In this document: positions 21,710-29,794 of the stretch, piece by piece
Numbering within the stretch: position 1 is the first letter of the stretch
Layout of the letters: the number at the start of each line of letters is the position of its first letter
Virus record (IMG/VR): IMGVR_UViG_3300025000_000272
Coordinates: 1 to 35,546 of that record
DNA: 35,546 nucleotides
From: a virus
Direction: 5' to 3' (one strand)
The notes under the pieces: generated by a model
What the model saw: the letters and a program-made list of their open reading frames with translations, nothing else
Told to the model about the DNA's origin: nothing
The model's database searches: none
Position numbers and translations under genes: made by a program

Positions 21710-22834
21710 ATGTTTAAACTGGATAAATTAATTGACAAGGTTATTCTAACCATTTATGGCTACATAGGTGGGTATTACTTTGATTACCGCACCGTATCTG
21801 ATGCATTGAATGAAATTACCCGCGAAGGATATACCAGGCTCGATTTGCACATGCATACCTATGGTGGTTTTGTTTTTGATGGAAATTTGATTCACAACTT
21901 CCTGTCATCATTTAAGGGCGACCTAAATATATATATTGACGGTGTGGCGGCCAGCATGGGTGCTGTACTTATTATGTCCGGTGGCAAGGTACATATAGCC
22001 GAAAATGGATTTATTATGATTCACGCACCTCGCGGTGGAGTTGATGGTACAGCCAAAGACATGGAGCAATACGCCAAACTATTGCGATCGATGGAGAAAA
22101 ATTTCAATAAAAAGCTAAAAGAAAAAACAGGGAAAACAGAAAAAGAAATCAATGCCTGGATGGATGGTACCGACTATTGGTTTGATGCTGAAGAAAGTTT
22201 GAAACTTGGACTGGTTGATTCCATCTTTGAGACAAAAACAAAAGACAACACATTGCTGAACAAAACAGAAGTGGCAGAGCTTGGCGCGAAAGCAGTATAT
22301 GACAAGTTTGTTGCACTCACTATACCTCAAAATTCAAACAAAAACAAAAACGAAATGGACAAAAAGGCACTTATTGCAAGATACGGATTAACAACCGTAA
22401 CCGAAGCCAGTACTGACGATCAGGTAATGGCTGCTATTGACACAAAAATACAGGAGGGCAAAGATCAGGCTCAAACAGCTGAAAGAAAGCTACAGGAAAC
22501 CCAAAAGGCTTCTATTGCATCGGCTGTTGATGCTGCTATTTCAGCATCTAAAATAAGCAAGGAAAAGAGAGAGGAATATATTGTGAGGGGTGAAAAAATT
22601 GGGTTGGATGAATTGAACTCAATATTTAACGACATGCAGGTTTATCAGACCATTACCGATAAACTTGATGGTAAAAATACGCAAGGTAATGGATCAAAAC
22701 CCGACCGTAAAGGCTGGGATTGGGATAAATACCAAAAAGAAGCATCGGCTGAGTTGGAGGCAATGGCCAAGACCGATCCGGAAACATTTAAGGCCCTTTA
22801 CAAAGCAAAGTTTGGTAAAGAGACTGAAATTTAA
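21710..22834 (+). CDS. ClpP-type prohead protease fused to scaffold
   Basis: A 374-aa protein. Residues 1-185 are an S14/ClpP-like protease. The nucleophile is S82 in GVAASMG, the base is H105 in MIHAPRGG, and the acid is probably D152 in the AWMDGTDYW segment. Residues 216-374 are a charged, helical scaffold ending in a WDWDKYQKEA tail, which would be removed when the prohead matures. This fused arrangement is the Mu gpI/gpZ type. First gene of the plus-strand late block. Confidence 0.88.
   Translation: MFKLDKLIDKVILTIYGYIGGYYFDYRTVSDALNEITREGYTRLDLHMHTYGGFVFDGNLIHNFLSSFKGDLNIYIDGVAASMGAVLIMSGGKVHIAENGFIMIHAPRGGVDGTAKDMEQYAKLLRSMEKNFNKKLKEKTGKTEKEINAWMDGTDYWFDAEESLKLGLVDSIFETKTKDNTLLNKTEVAELGAKAVYDKFVALTIPQNSNKNKNEMDKKALIARYGLTTVTEASTDDQVMAAIDTKIQEGKDQAQTAERKLQETQKASIASAVDAAISASKISKEKREEYIVRGEKIGLDELNSIFNDMQVYQTITDKLDGKNTQGNGSKPDRKGWDWDKYQKEASAELEAMAKTDPETFKALYKAKFGKETEI
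22355..22834 (+). other. Possible internal start giving scaffold alone
   Basis: An in-frame ATG at 22355 (M216, MDKKALIARYGL) falls precisely at the boundary between protease and scaffold and follows a low-complexity asparagine/lysine linker. In Mu the scaffold is made from an internal start inside the protease gene. A 159-aa scaffold protein could arise here likewise. No strong ribosome binding site is visible. Confidence 0.45.
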
Positions 22835-22857
22835 TATTAACCTTGAAAATTGAAAAA

Positions 22858-23922
22858 ATGAGAACCAAATTGATTGTAAGTATTTTGTTTTCACTCATTG
22901 TGAGTGTGTTTGCAGGAGGTAGCATTGCCATGATAAGTGGTTTTAATCCTGTGTTGTTATCGGGCGCATTATTTGCAGCCCAGTTTATTCCACTTGACGT
23001 AGCCGGCATCACAATGGCAACTGTTTACCGTGAGGTATGGACAGGACAGGTTAAGGAGGAATTAAGTACCCTTGAGAACGCCTCATTTTTGGACGGAATT
23101 GAGGATTTTAGCCGTTATGTTTCAAACTCAGGAGACGAAATGCAGGTAATTCACCTGGTATATATGGGTGTATTGCCGGATGTATTGATAAATAACACAA
23201 CTTACCCTATTGCTATTCAGGTGTTAGACCAGGAAGATATCCCTATCAGCCTTGACAAATTTCAGACCAAAGCAACGCCCGTTACAGATGACGAGTTATA
23301 CGCATTGAGTTATGATAAGATTGCCACAGTAAAAAGGAAGCACGCCAAAGCAATTAATAAAACAAAATTCCAGAAAGCGATACATTCATTTGCTCCGGCA
23401 GATGCTACAAACGCAAATATGCCTGTTTTATTAACTACTGGTGATAATGACGGCACAGGAAGAAAAAGGCTTACCGTTATTGATATCATCACCCTGAAAA
23501 AAGCACTGGATGATTTACAGGTACCGGAAGATGGTAGAAGGCTTGTTCTTTGTGGTGATCATGTAAATGACCTGTTGTTAGCTGATCAGAAATTTAAGGA
23601 TCAGTATTACAATTACACCACCGGTAAGGTTAGTAATTTATATGGGTTCCAGTTGTACGAATATGCCGGCAATCCATATTACACGGTAGCAACAAAAGTA
23701 AAACTTGCATTTGGTGCCGTTGCCCAAGCGGGTGATTACAAGGCCTCCATTTTCTTCAGCATGGAACGCGTTGCAAAAGCTGTTGGCTGGACTAAAATGT
23801 ATTACAGCGAAGCGAAGAGCGATACATTGTATCAACGCAACCTCATTAACTTCAGGCATAATGCAATTTATCTTCCTACTCGCGAAGAGGCCAGAGGTGC
23901 AATTATATCAGCAACTGTTTAA
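22858..23922 (+). CDS. Major capsid protein
   Basis: A 354-aa protein that forms the head shell. From about residue 60 it reads as a capsid fold: VYREVWTGQVKEEL, HLVYMGVLPDVLINNTTYPI, LDKFQTKATPVTDDELYALSYDK and a C-terminal MERVAKAVGWTKMYYSEAKSDTLYQRNL region, typical of Mu-like phages of Bacteroidota. The first 50 residues are strikingly hydrophobic and signal-like (about 4-20 and 33-47), odd for a cytoplasmically assembled capsid; proteolysis by the neighbouring protease may remove them. ATG 22858 is preferred over an in-frame TTG at 22843. Confidence 0.85.
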   Translation: MRTKLIVSILFSLIVSVFAGGSIAMISGFNPVLLSGALFAAQFIPLDVAGITMATVYREVWTGQVKEELSTLENASFLDGIEDFSRYVSNSGDEMQVIHLVYMGVLPDVLINNTTYPIAIQVLDQEDIPISLDKFQTKATPVTDDELYALSYDKIATVKRKHAKAINKTKFQKAIHSFAPADATNANMPVLLTTGDNDGTGRKRLTVIDIITLKKALDDLQVPEDGRRLVLCGDHVNDLLLADQKFKDQYYNYTTGKVSNLYGFQLYEYAGNPYYTVATKVKLAFGAVAQAGDYKASIFFSMERVAKAVGWTKMYYSEAKSDTLYQRNLINFRHNAIYLPTREEARGAIISATV

Positions 23923-23938
23923 TTTAAAAAATAGCTCT

Positions 23939-24397
23939 ATGAAAAAAACTAAATCATTTGCATTCGTACTCGTATTATTCACCATAATGCTTGTAGGTAC
24001 GAATGCATTTACCCAATCGTACGATGTTGCTTTTAATAAAACGGAAGTATATCGTACTGCAGTAGCCTTTGATACTGACACTGTTGAAGGTACAACCGTA
24101 ACTGCAAGTAAGGTGTTTAAGGTTGCAAGACCGTATAATTACACCTATATGTACCAAATGTCTGGTGATTCAGTACTGGCCGATAGCACAGCTTATTTTA
24201 TTTTAGCTGGTTCCCTGGACGGATTAACCTATTACAACCTTGATACAGCAACCTGGTATTTGTCAACGCCCGACACTACTGTTATATTTAATAGTGGGTC
24301 TACAAAAATTGGCTGGCAATACCTGAAGGGAACATTACAAGGAAATGATAGTACCAAGGCAGCATTAGGTAAACAGCACTTACAGGTTTTACAGTAA
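23939..24397 (+). CDS. Structural protein with apparent signal peptide
   Basis: A 152-aa protein. The first 24 residues form a classical signal peptide (basic KK, hydrophobic FAFVLVLFTIMLVG, small residues before SYDV). The rest is beta-rich and threonine/tyrosine-rich (VAFDTDTVEGTTV, AYFILAGSLDGLTYYNLD), resembling a beta-sandwich decoration or fibre-like domain. It lies 16 bp after the capsid gene, where Mu-like phages encode head decoration proteins. Why it has a signal peptide is unclear. I use ATG 23939; an earlier in-frame ATG at 23705 lies inside the capsid gene. Confidence 0.65.
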   Translation: MKKTKSFAFVLVLFTIMLVGTNAFTQSYDVAFNKTEVYRTAVAFDTDTVEGTTVTASKVFKVARPYNYTYMYQMSGDSVLADSTAYFILAGSLDGLTYYNLDTATWYLSTPDTTVIFNSGSTKIGWQYLKGTLQGNDSTKAALGKQHLQVLQ

Positions 24398-24407
24398 AAA
24401 ACCAGCT

Positions 24408-24650
24408 ATGAGCCATACCAATAGCGATGTGGTGGATAAGAATAAGCTCACGCAACGTGAGCTTCTTATCCTCCTATCCGAAAATGTTGAGAGAATGAAT
24501 GATGTGCTTAATAAGTTAAGCAGCGATTACATTGATTTGCACGTTCGCCTTAGTAAGGTAGAAACTAAATACAAAATTATTCTATCGATAGCAGTTGGTA
24601 TAAACTCAATAATGATAACCATAATATTAAATTTTCTTAACATAATTTAA
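24408..24650 (+). CDS. Small membrane-anchored coiled-coil protein, XhlA-like
   Basis: An 80-aa protein: charged coiled coil (about 15-53, with VERMNDVLNKLSSD) and one C-terminal transmembrane helix (about 56-78). This is the shape of hemolysin XhlA/holin-associated proteins, though such genes usually sit with lysis genes. A hairpin with about 15 bp of stem overlaps its first codons. The function is unproven. Confidence 0.55.
   Translation: MSHTNSDVVDKNKLTQRELLILLSENVERMNDVLNKLSSDYIDLHVRLSKVETKYKIILSIAVGINSIMITIILNFLNII
24435..24470 (+). promoter_or_regulatory. Strong hairpin within the start of a small gene
   Basis: AAGCTCACG (24444-24452) and CGTGAGCTT (24456-24464) pair perfectly around CAA; GATAAG (24435-24440) and CTTATC (24465-24470) extend the stem past a 3-nt bulge. 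It lies 27 bp inside the gene at 24408 and has no T-run. A control point for translation or mRNA processing between head and tail genes is possible. Confidence 0.55.
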
Positions 24651-24652
24651 AA

Positions 24653-25048
24653 ATGTTGAAACCAGATTTAAATAAAAAATTGCAAGTATTACAGGATGCC
24701 TTAACAAAGGCAACCAATAAACTTGAGGCTGCCAAAACCGAAAAGGATAAGGCAGATGCAAAAAACGCCATTGAGGCAATAAAAAAGCAAATTGCCGACA
24801 CTCAAACCGCTATTGAGGAAGCTGTTGTAAATGCAGGTATTTCTACGGAAATAAATGATAACGACTCAAAAGGGTTAAAAAAAGCAAAAAATGAGCTTGC
24901 CATGATGAACAAATACAAAGTGAACCAGTTATTTGTTAACAAGCAAGGTCATTATTTCTTAAGCCAGAACCTGGCTGAATTATCTGTAAAAGATAAAAAG
25001 GAAGTAAAAACGCTCACCAGGGAAATTGTTGAATCACAAATAAAATAA
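24653..25048 (+). CDS. Coiled-coil structural or assembly protein
   Basis: A 131-aa protein. The first half is a long alanine/lysine-rich coiled coil (about 8-60: DALTKATNKLEAAKTEKDKADAK). The second half is globular (NKYKVNQLFVNKQGHYFLSQNLAEL). The family is not recognised. It is situated just before the sheath gene, where a head-tail or sheath-assembly role is plausible. Confidence 0.6.
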   Translation: MLKPDLNKKLQVLQDALTKATNKLEAAKTEKDKADAKNAIEAIKKQIADTQTAIEEAVVNAGISTEINDNDSKGLKKAKNELAMMNKYKVNQLFVNKQGHYFLSQNLAELSVKDKKEVKTLTREIVESQIK

Positions 25049-25050
25049 TT

Positions 25051-26340
25051 ATGGGAAGCTTACGAGGTGTAATAGTTGAAAAGGGAAGTGTTGGCGCAAA
25101 TGTTGAAAACCTTGATGGTGTATCAGCTTTGCTTATTAATGCCCCTGCAATTGCACCGGCTACCGGTATAACAGGTATTGTCCTGGCCACAGTGTATTTG
25201 TTGGAAAAACACAAGGATGCTGAGGATCATGGAATAAATGCTGCTTACGATTCTGCTAACGATGTGTTGGTTTACCGGCATATTTCAGAATTCTACCGTA
25301 TGGCGGGTGATGGAACTAAATTGTATATCATGTTTTGCGATCCTGCAAAGGACATGGAAACAATGATGACAGATCATGGGCATGCCCTTATTGCAGGAGC
25401 TGACGGAAACATCCGCTACCTGGCCGTTGGTTATAATACACCGGCATTGTACGCACCTGCCTATGTTAACGGACTTGAGGAAGTTGTACTTGATGCAATA
25501 CCAGTGGCTCAAACATTGGCAGATTGGGCATTCACTACCGACAGGCCAATTCATGTAATACTTGAAGGAAGGGGAGTAAATGGCTTAGTTGCCAGCATGC
25601 AGGATTTACGAGCAATAGAAGTTGAGGCAGTGGTGGTTGAATATAATAATGTTTCGCTATGCATAGGACAGGATTGGGATTATGCTGATGCACTCGCGGG
25701 TGAATATCAGAACTATGCTGATATAGGAACCCTGTTAGGTACTAAGGCATCAATTCCGGTTAATTTCAATATTGGCGAAGTTGGCGAAGATGGCGTTGAT
25801 GATAACCTCGATTTAAGCGACACCAAATTACTTACCTGGTTAACAGCCGGATTAAGTAATCATAGTAAAATATCTGCTGTTGAAGATGACCTTGCTACCT
25901 ACGACGAAAAGGGTTATATATTCGGTATATCATATACAGGGTTTTCAGGATACCGGTGGAATGATGATCATGTTTGTGCACCAATTGTAATTGATGCTAA
26001 TGATAACATGAACATACACACAATGGCCCTAAGTGCAACGCTTAATAAATTAGCCAGGCTAATAAGAAAATACCTTTTGCCAAAGGTTAAGGCAACAGTA
26101 CCAGCAGATACTAAAACCGGTAAATTAACAATCGGCATGATAAAGTACTTTGAGGGCATTGGCAACAGAGCCTTTAATGAAATGTTATCAGCCGGTGAAT
26201 TATCAGGAGGTAAAACAATTGTTAATCCTAATTCTGATTTGTTAACCGGAGACAAGAATCTTATTACCAGCTTTATTATGGTACCTACAGGCGTGGTTGG
26301 TCAAATTAATGCAACTATTAATATTCGCAAAACCTTATAG
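25051..26340 (+). CDS. Contractile tail sheath protein (DUF2586-like)
   Basis: A 429-aa protein that forms the outer contractile layer of the tail. It has a sheath-type N-terminal strand (GSLRGVIVEKGSVG), a large variable middle domain, and the C-terminal region (about 340-429) with NTMALSATLNKLARLIRKYLLPKV-type helices and a final beta arm VPTGVVGQINATINIRKTL. The pattern fits the DUF2586/gpL-like sheath seen in Bacteroidota Mu-like phages. The tube gene follows after 2 bp. Confidence 0.8.
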   Translation: MGSLRGVIVEKGSVGANVENLDGVSALLINAPAIAPATGITGIVLATVYLLEKHKDAEDHGINAAYDSANDVLVYRHISEFYRMAGDGTKLYIMFCDPAKDMETMMTDHGHALIAGADGNIRYLAVGYNTPALYAPAYVNGLEEVVLDAIPVAQTLADWAFTTDRPIHVILEGRGVNGLVASMQDLRAIEVEAVVVEYNNVSLCIGQDWDYADALAGEYQNYADIGTLLGTKASIPVNFNIGEVGEDGVDDNLDLSDTKLLTWLTAGLSNHSKISAVEDDLATYDEKGYIFGISYTGFSGYRWNDDHVCAPIVIDANDNMNIHTMALSATLNKLARLIRKYLLPKVKATVPADTKTGKLTIGMIKYFEGIGNRAFNEMLSAGELSGGKTIVNPNSDLLTGDKNLITSFIMVPTGVVGQINATINIRKTL

Positions 26341-26342
26341 TT

Positions 26343-26756
26343 ATGATATACAGAAATGGAAAAGCATATGATAGTGGCGATGTACATATCGCTATGTTTG
26401 GAAGTATCAGCTACGAGGTAACTGAAATTACTTACAATACCGAGCAGGAACATCAGAGTAACTTTTCGCTGGGAAGCAATGAAAAGACTTCTTACAGCAT
26501 GGGGAAGGTGAATGATTCTGCAACCATGACCTTGCGCTTAGCAAGCCTAAGCGCAATTGAAAAAGCAGCCGGCGGCAATTTATTAAGGGTAAAGCCTTTT
26601 GACATTAACGTGACCTTCACCAACGAAAACAACGACATTGTGAATGATACCTTAACCGTAAAATTCATGAACCAGGGAAGAGACGTTGGAGGCGACATGG
26701 ATTTGAAAAAACAGTATAATCTATTCGTGCTCGGCATAGATTACAATAATGCGTGA
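26343..26756 (+). CDS. Tail tube protein
   Basis: A 137-aa, beta-rich protein (YRNGKAYDSGDVHIAMFG, EITYNTEQEHQ, KDSATMTLRL-like strands) of the size and position of the tail tube in Mu-like phages (gpM). The tube polymerises inside the sheath. It lies between the sheath gene and an intrinsic terminator. Confidence 0.75.
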   Translation: MIYRNGKAYDSGDVHIAMFGSISYEVTEITYNTEQEHQSNFSLGSNEKTSYSMGKVNDSATMTLRLASLSAIEKAAGGNLLRVKPFDINVTFTNENNDIVNDTLTVKFMNQGRDVGGDMDLKKQYNLFVLGIDYNNA

Positions 26757-26783
26757 TTTATTTTTAATTGTGTATATCTTTTG

Positions 26784-26817
26784 AAGCCTCTCTCTCGTGT
26801 AGCGAGAGGCTTTTTTT
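26784..26817 (+). terminator. Intrinsic terminator after the tube gene
   Basis: AAGCCTCTC (26784-26792) pairs with GAGAGGCTT (26804-26812), 9 bp, followed by seven Ts. It stands inside the late operon, after capsid, sheath and tube, which are needed in high copy, and before chaperone and baseplate genes, needed in low copy. Partial termination could set these ratios. Confidence 0.85.
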
Positions 26818-26838
26818 AAACTTCAAAAAACTATTAGT

Positions 26839-27198
26839 ATGGACGGAAAAAAAGCAAATCAATCAAATTTATCGTTACCGCAGGGTGTTACCACCGACAT
26901 GATTAATGCCTGGAAGGAGCGATATGGACAAAATAAAATAAAACTGGCAACCCTTTCGAGCGATGCCGATGTATTTGACGCCTTTGATGTAGTTATTCGG
27001 GTTCCCGACCGTGTAGCTATGGGCGAATTTGAGAAATGGGTGGATAAAAAACCAGACAAGGCAAAAGAGATTATAATTAAAGCCTGTTTGTTAACGCACA
27101 CAGAAGAGGTATTGCTTAGTGATGACAAGTTTCTTGCATGCTTTAATGCCATAGCAGAAATTTTGCCAATACAGAAGGCAATCATAAAAAACTTATAG
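26839..27198 (+). CDS. Tail assembly chaperone, short form (gp41/gpG-like)
   Basis: A 119-aa helical protein. The sequence DAFDVVIRVPDRVAMGEFEKWVDKKPDKAKEII... is typical of tail assembly chaperones that coat the tape measure. It ends at TAG 27196-27198. The preceding codons hold the slippery heptamer for the long form. In phages of this type the short and long forms are made in a set ratio. Confidence 0.8.
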   Translation: MDGKKANQSNLSLPQGVTTDMINAWKERYGQNKIKLATLSSDADVFDAFDVVIRVPDRVAMGEFEKWVDKKPDKAKEIIIKACLLTHTEEVLLSDDKFLACFNAIAEILPIQKAIIKNL

Positions 27199-27416
27199 AG
27201 CATTACCCCAGAATAGATGTAGTTGATGATGACGAAAGCATCGAACACTGGGTATCAAATTACATCAGAAGGGGTAATGCTCTGCTCTCATTTTATTTTA
27301 AAATTCCATTCCCTGAACAGTTGTCAGATGATGTGTGGATGGAAAAGTTGAGACAAATTCACTGGCTTGCAGAAAAGGGCCTATTAGGTATAAAAAATGG
27401 CGAGAATAATACTTAA
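26839..27416 (+). CDS. Tail assembly chaperone, long form by -1 frameshift
   Basis: In the short-form frame the codons ATA AAA AAC TTA TAG contain A AAA AAC (27186-27192). A -1 slip reads on as CTT ATA GAG CAT and stays open to TAA 27414-27416, giving about 192 aa (118 + 74). The added part (IEHYPRIDVVDDDESIEHWV, later FPEQLSDDVWMEKLRQIHWL) has no own start codon and is protein-like, which supports the fusion. The same arrangement exists in lambda G/GT and Mu gp41/42. The end overlaps the next gene by 20 bp. Confidence 0.85.
27186..27283 (+). promoter_or_regulatory. Frameshift signal: slippery site and long-range stem
   Basis: The slippery heptamer A AAA AAC is at 27186-27192. Only 4 nt later AGAGCATTACCCC (27197-27209) begins; its perfect 13-bp complement GGGGTAATGCTCT is at 27271-27283, leaving a 61-nt loop. 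Distance and stem strength suit a frameshift stimulator. The stem also covers the short-form stop codon edge. Confidence 0.8.
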
Positions 27417-28041
27417 CGAAATATTAGAGAGGTACAATAGCGCATTTGGTTATATGGCCATGAAAGTAGCTCCTCGCTTAATTCAGGAAGGTTTTATTAA
27501 GCCGCAAATGTTTTTAAATATACCGGTTTACGCCGCAAGCGAAAGCGCTTATGCCCAAATGACTTTTGAAAACCAATTAACAAGCAAAAGATACAGCTTT
27601 GGCATAGACGAACTCGAAAAAGGCGTACCGGCATTTCCTTTTTTACAAAAAACCGAAGGAGCAGCAAAAAAGTTTATTGCACCACCGCCAATGGTAAGCT
27701 TTACTCGTGGCAAATATGTGGTGCGTACGGCCATAGACCGGAGCAATGCAGATGTAATTGAAAACTTTGGTAATAAGCCATATGAAATTAACATACAAGG
27801 CATTTTAGTTGATGTTGAGGAACATAATTACCCGGGTGATCTCCTGAAGCTGTTGCATGAAATGTTTGAAGCAAACGGTACTTACAAAGTAGAAGGAGAG
27901 CTGTTCAATACCCTGGGTATTATGGAAGTATTTTTCGACAGTAATTTTAAAATCAGTTTTGTTGAGGGATATGTTGACACAGTTAAATTTAATGTAAATG
28001 CAATAGCTGTACAAGCAGCTGAATTCTTAATTAAGAGCTAA
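27397..28041 (+). CDS. Tail/baseplate protein (DUF6046-like)
   Basis: A 214-aa protein with NKPYEINIQGILVDVEEHNYPGD (about 126-148) and a beta-rich C-terminus, resembling Bacteroidota phage DUF6046 proteins located between the tail chaperones and the hub. Probably a distal tail or LysM-like tube-end protein; the exact role is inferred from order. It overlaps the frameshifted chaperone by 20 bp and the next gene by 1 bp. Confidence 0.65.
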   Translation: MARIILNEILERYNSAFGYMAMKVAPRLIQEGFIKPQMFLNIPVYAASESAYAQMTFENQLTSKRYSFGIDELEKGVPAFPFLQKTEGAAKKFIAPPPMVSFTRGKYVVRTAIDRSNADVIENFGNKPYEINIQGILVDVEEHNYPGDLLKLLHEMFEANGTYKVEGELFNTLGIMEVFFDSNFKISFVEGYVDTVKFNVNAIAVQAAEFLIKS

Positions 28042-29000
28042 TGTATTACGAGCCAAACGCAAGAGTGACTATTGGTAATGTCATCTTTAACCAGGTGAGC
28101 CGGGTTGTTATTTCCGAATCGGTGAAGGAACTTGGCGATAAGGCAATAATTACCCTGCCGCGTAATTACAAGCTTCTTAAGGATAATAGCGTGCTTGATT
28201 ACATCCAGTCCGGCAATGCAGTTATTATTGAACTTGGTACTAATGGAAACTACTACACTGAATTTACAGGCTATGTTGATATTATTGAAGCTGATGCCCC
28301 ACTTGTTATTCATGTTGATGATGAATTTTATCCATTAAAAAGAAATTCATTCAAAAAAACATGGGGAGCTGTTACACTTAAAGAACTTTTAAAGTATGTA
28401 GCTTCAAATTATACAATAGATTGTGCTGATGTCAACTTAGGTCAATTTGAAATTAATGGTTCAAGCTCATATAGGGTACTAAAACAAATAGTAGAACAAT
28501 ATGGTTTTTATGCGAAAATTATTGAGGCTGAGAATACATTGAAATGTTATTGGCCTTACGATTTTAGAACTGGAATTGACCATGTTTATTATATCGGAAA
28601 AAACACAAAGGCAGGAGGGAATAATTTAAAATATCATAGAGCTGAAGATGTAAAATTACGAGTTAAAGGTATTGCGAACCAGCGTAATGGTACAAAAATA
28701 GTTTACGAAACTGGAAGCCAGGATACAGATGCAACATTGAGAACCCGTAATTATAAATCAATTACAAAAGCTGAATTGATCGAGAATGTTGAAAAGGACT
28801 ATAAGATGTTTGCTTTTAATGGATATAGCGGTTCTATAAAAGGATTCGCATTGCCCAGGACACATGCAGGAGACAATTTAAAGATAATTAATAATGCAGT
28901 CCAGGATATGGAAGGTAAATACCTTATTGAAAAAACCATTATAAGGTATGATTTAAGGTCAGGTTTTGAACGTGAAAATACATTAAGCTATAAAGTATGA
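28041..29000 (+). CDS. Baseplate hub protein, gpD/gp27-like
   Basis: A 319-aa protein in the position of the baseplate hub (Mu gp44/P2 gpD). Beta-rich N-terminal domains (VTIGNVIFNQVSRVVISES, TGYVDIIEADAPLVIHVDDE) and a central part with SSSYRVLKQIVEQYGFYAKI resemble the gpD/hub organisation. The C-terminal GDNLKIINNAVQDMEGKYLIEKTIIRYD is also typical. It is followed by the spike gene with a 4-bp overlap. Confidence 0.7.
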   Translation: MYYEPNARVTIGNVIFNQVSRVVISESVKELGDKAIITLPRNYKLLKDNSVLDYIQSGNAVIIELGTNGNYYTEFTGYVDIIEADAPLVIHVDDEFYPLKRNSFKKTWGAVTLKELLKYVASNYTIDCADVNLGQFEINGSSSYRVLKQIVEQYGFYAKIIEAENTLKCYWPYDFRTGIDHVYYIGKNTKAGGNNLKYHRAEDVKLRVKGIANQRNGTKIVYETGSQDTDATLRTRNYKSITKAELIENVEKDYKMFAFNGYSGSIKGFALPRTHAGDNLKIINNAVQDMEGKYLIEKTIIRYDLRSGFERENTLSYKV

Positions 29001-29491
29001 AACTGGAAGAGACATTACAGGATTTAATTGAAAAGATGATAAAAAAGGAGTTGCCTCTTTTTATAACTGAAGGTGAAGTTACCTCAGTTGATAAAGGTGC
29101 AAACACTTGTGATGTTAACCGAGGTGAATTGTCTGAGCTTAAAAAAGCACGTTTAAATGCCATACTTGAAGCGGGGCAAAATGTTATTACCGTTTATCCT
29201 TCAGTTGGCAGTAAGGTACTATGTGCACTTATAGAAAACAACCCAACAGATGCATTTGTATTGTCAACTAATAATATCGATGAAATAATAATAAACGGTG
29301 GCAATAATGGTGGAATGTCAATAGTTGGTAAAATATTGGAGAAATTAAATAATCTTGAAAATGCATTTAACGCACATATGCATGCAACGGCAGCCGTTGG
29401 GCCTCCTTCCATACCAACACCAATCCCTGACGTGATACCTCTGACATCAACGGTACTGGAAGAAATAGAAAACACTAAAATTAAACACTAA
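28997..29491 (+). CDS. Baseplate spike protein, gp45/gpV-like
   Basis: A 164-aa protein. After a short N-terminal helix comes an OB-fold-like domain (about 22-92: EGEVTSVDKGANTCDVNRG, YPSVGSKVLCALIENNPTDAFVL). A glycine/asparagine turn region, a helix and a histidine-containing tip (HMHATAAVGPPSIPTP, about 128-143) follow. Such HxH tips bind iron in gpV-type membrane-piercing spikes. It overlaps the hub gene by 4 bp. Confidence 0.75.
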   Translation: MKLEETLQDLIEKMIKKELPLFITEGEVTSVDKGANTCDVNRGELSELKKARLNAILEAGQNVITVYPSVGSKVLCALIENNPTDAFVLSTNNIDEIIINGGNNGGMSIVGKILEKLNNLENAFNAHMHATAAVGPPSIPTPIPDVIPLTSTVLEEIENTKIKH

Positions 29492-29793
29492 TGCTACGCC
29501 AGGATATATTATTAGACACCGATTTTAACCCGCTGTGCGCAAATGGTGATTTTGTTTGCGGCGATAGCGACGAGCAACATGTTGAGCTAATTCTTATATC
29601 TGCAAAAAACACATTTAAAGAGTCTCCAATGGTTGGGGCAGGATTAGTTAGCTATTTAAAATCAAAAGATACGTCAATTGACAAAATGAAAAGGGAAATT
29701 AGAGTGCAGATTGAAGGCGATGGCTACAAATACAACAGTTTTGATATTGACAAAGAAGGCAATTACGCATTAGATTACGAACCAAATTACTGA
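29491..29793 (+). CDS. Baseplate wedge protein, gp25/gpW-like
   Basis: A 100-aa protein. DILLDTDFNPLCANGDFVCGDSDEQHVELIL followed by FKESPMVGAGLVSYLKS matches, in layout, the short gp25-like wedge proteins (Mu gp46). These connect sheath and baseplate. It overlaps the spike stop by 1 bp. Confidence 0.7.
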   Translation: MLRQDILLDTDFNPLCANGDFVCGDSDEQHVELILISAKNTFKESPMVGAGLVSYLKSKDTSIDKMKREIRVQIEGDGYKYNSFDIDKEGNYALDYEPNY

Positions 29794-29794
29794 T

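Noticed and set aside
23705-23938. 78-residue N-terminal extension of the signal-peptide protein
   Set aside because: It lies wholly inside the capsid gene in another frame or its stop region, and the signal peptide starts at ATG 23939.
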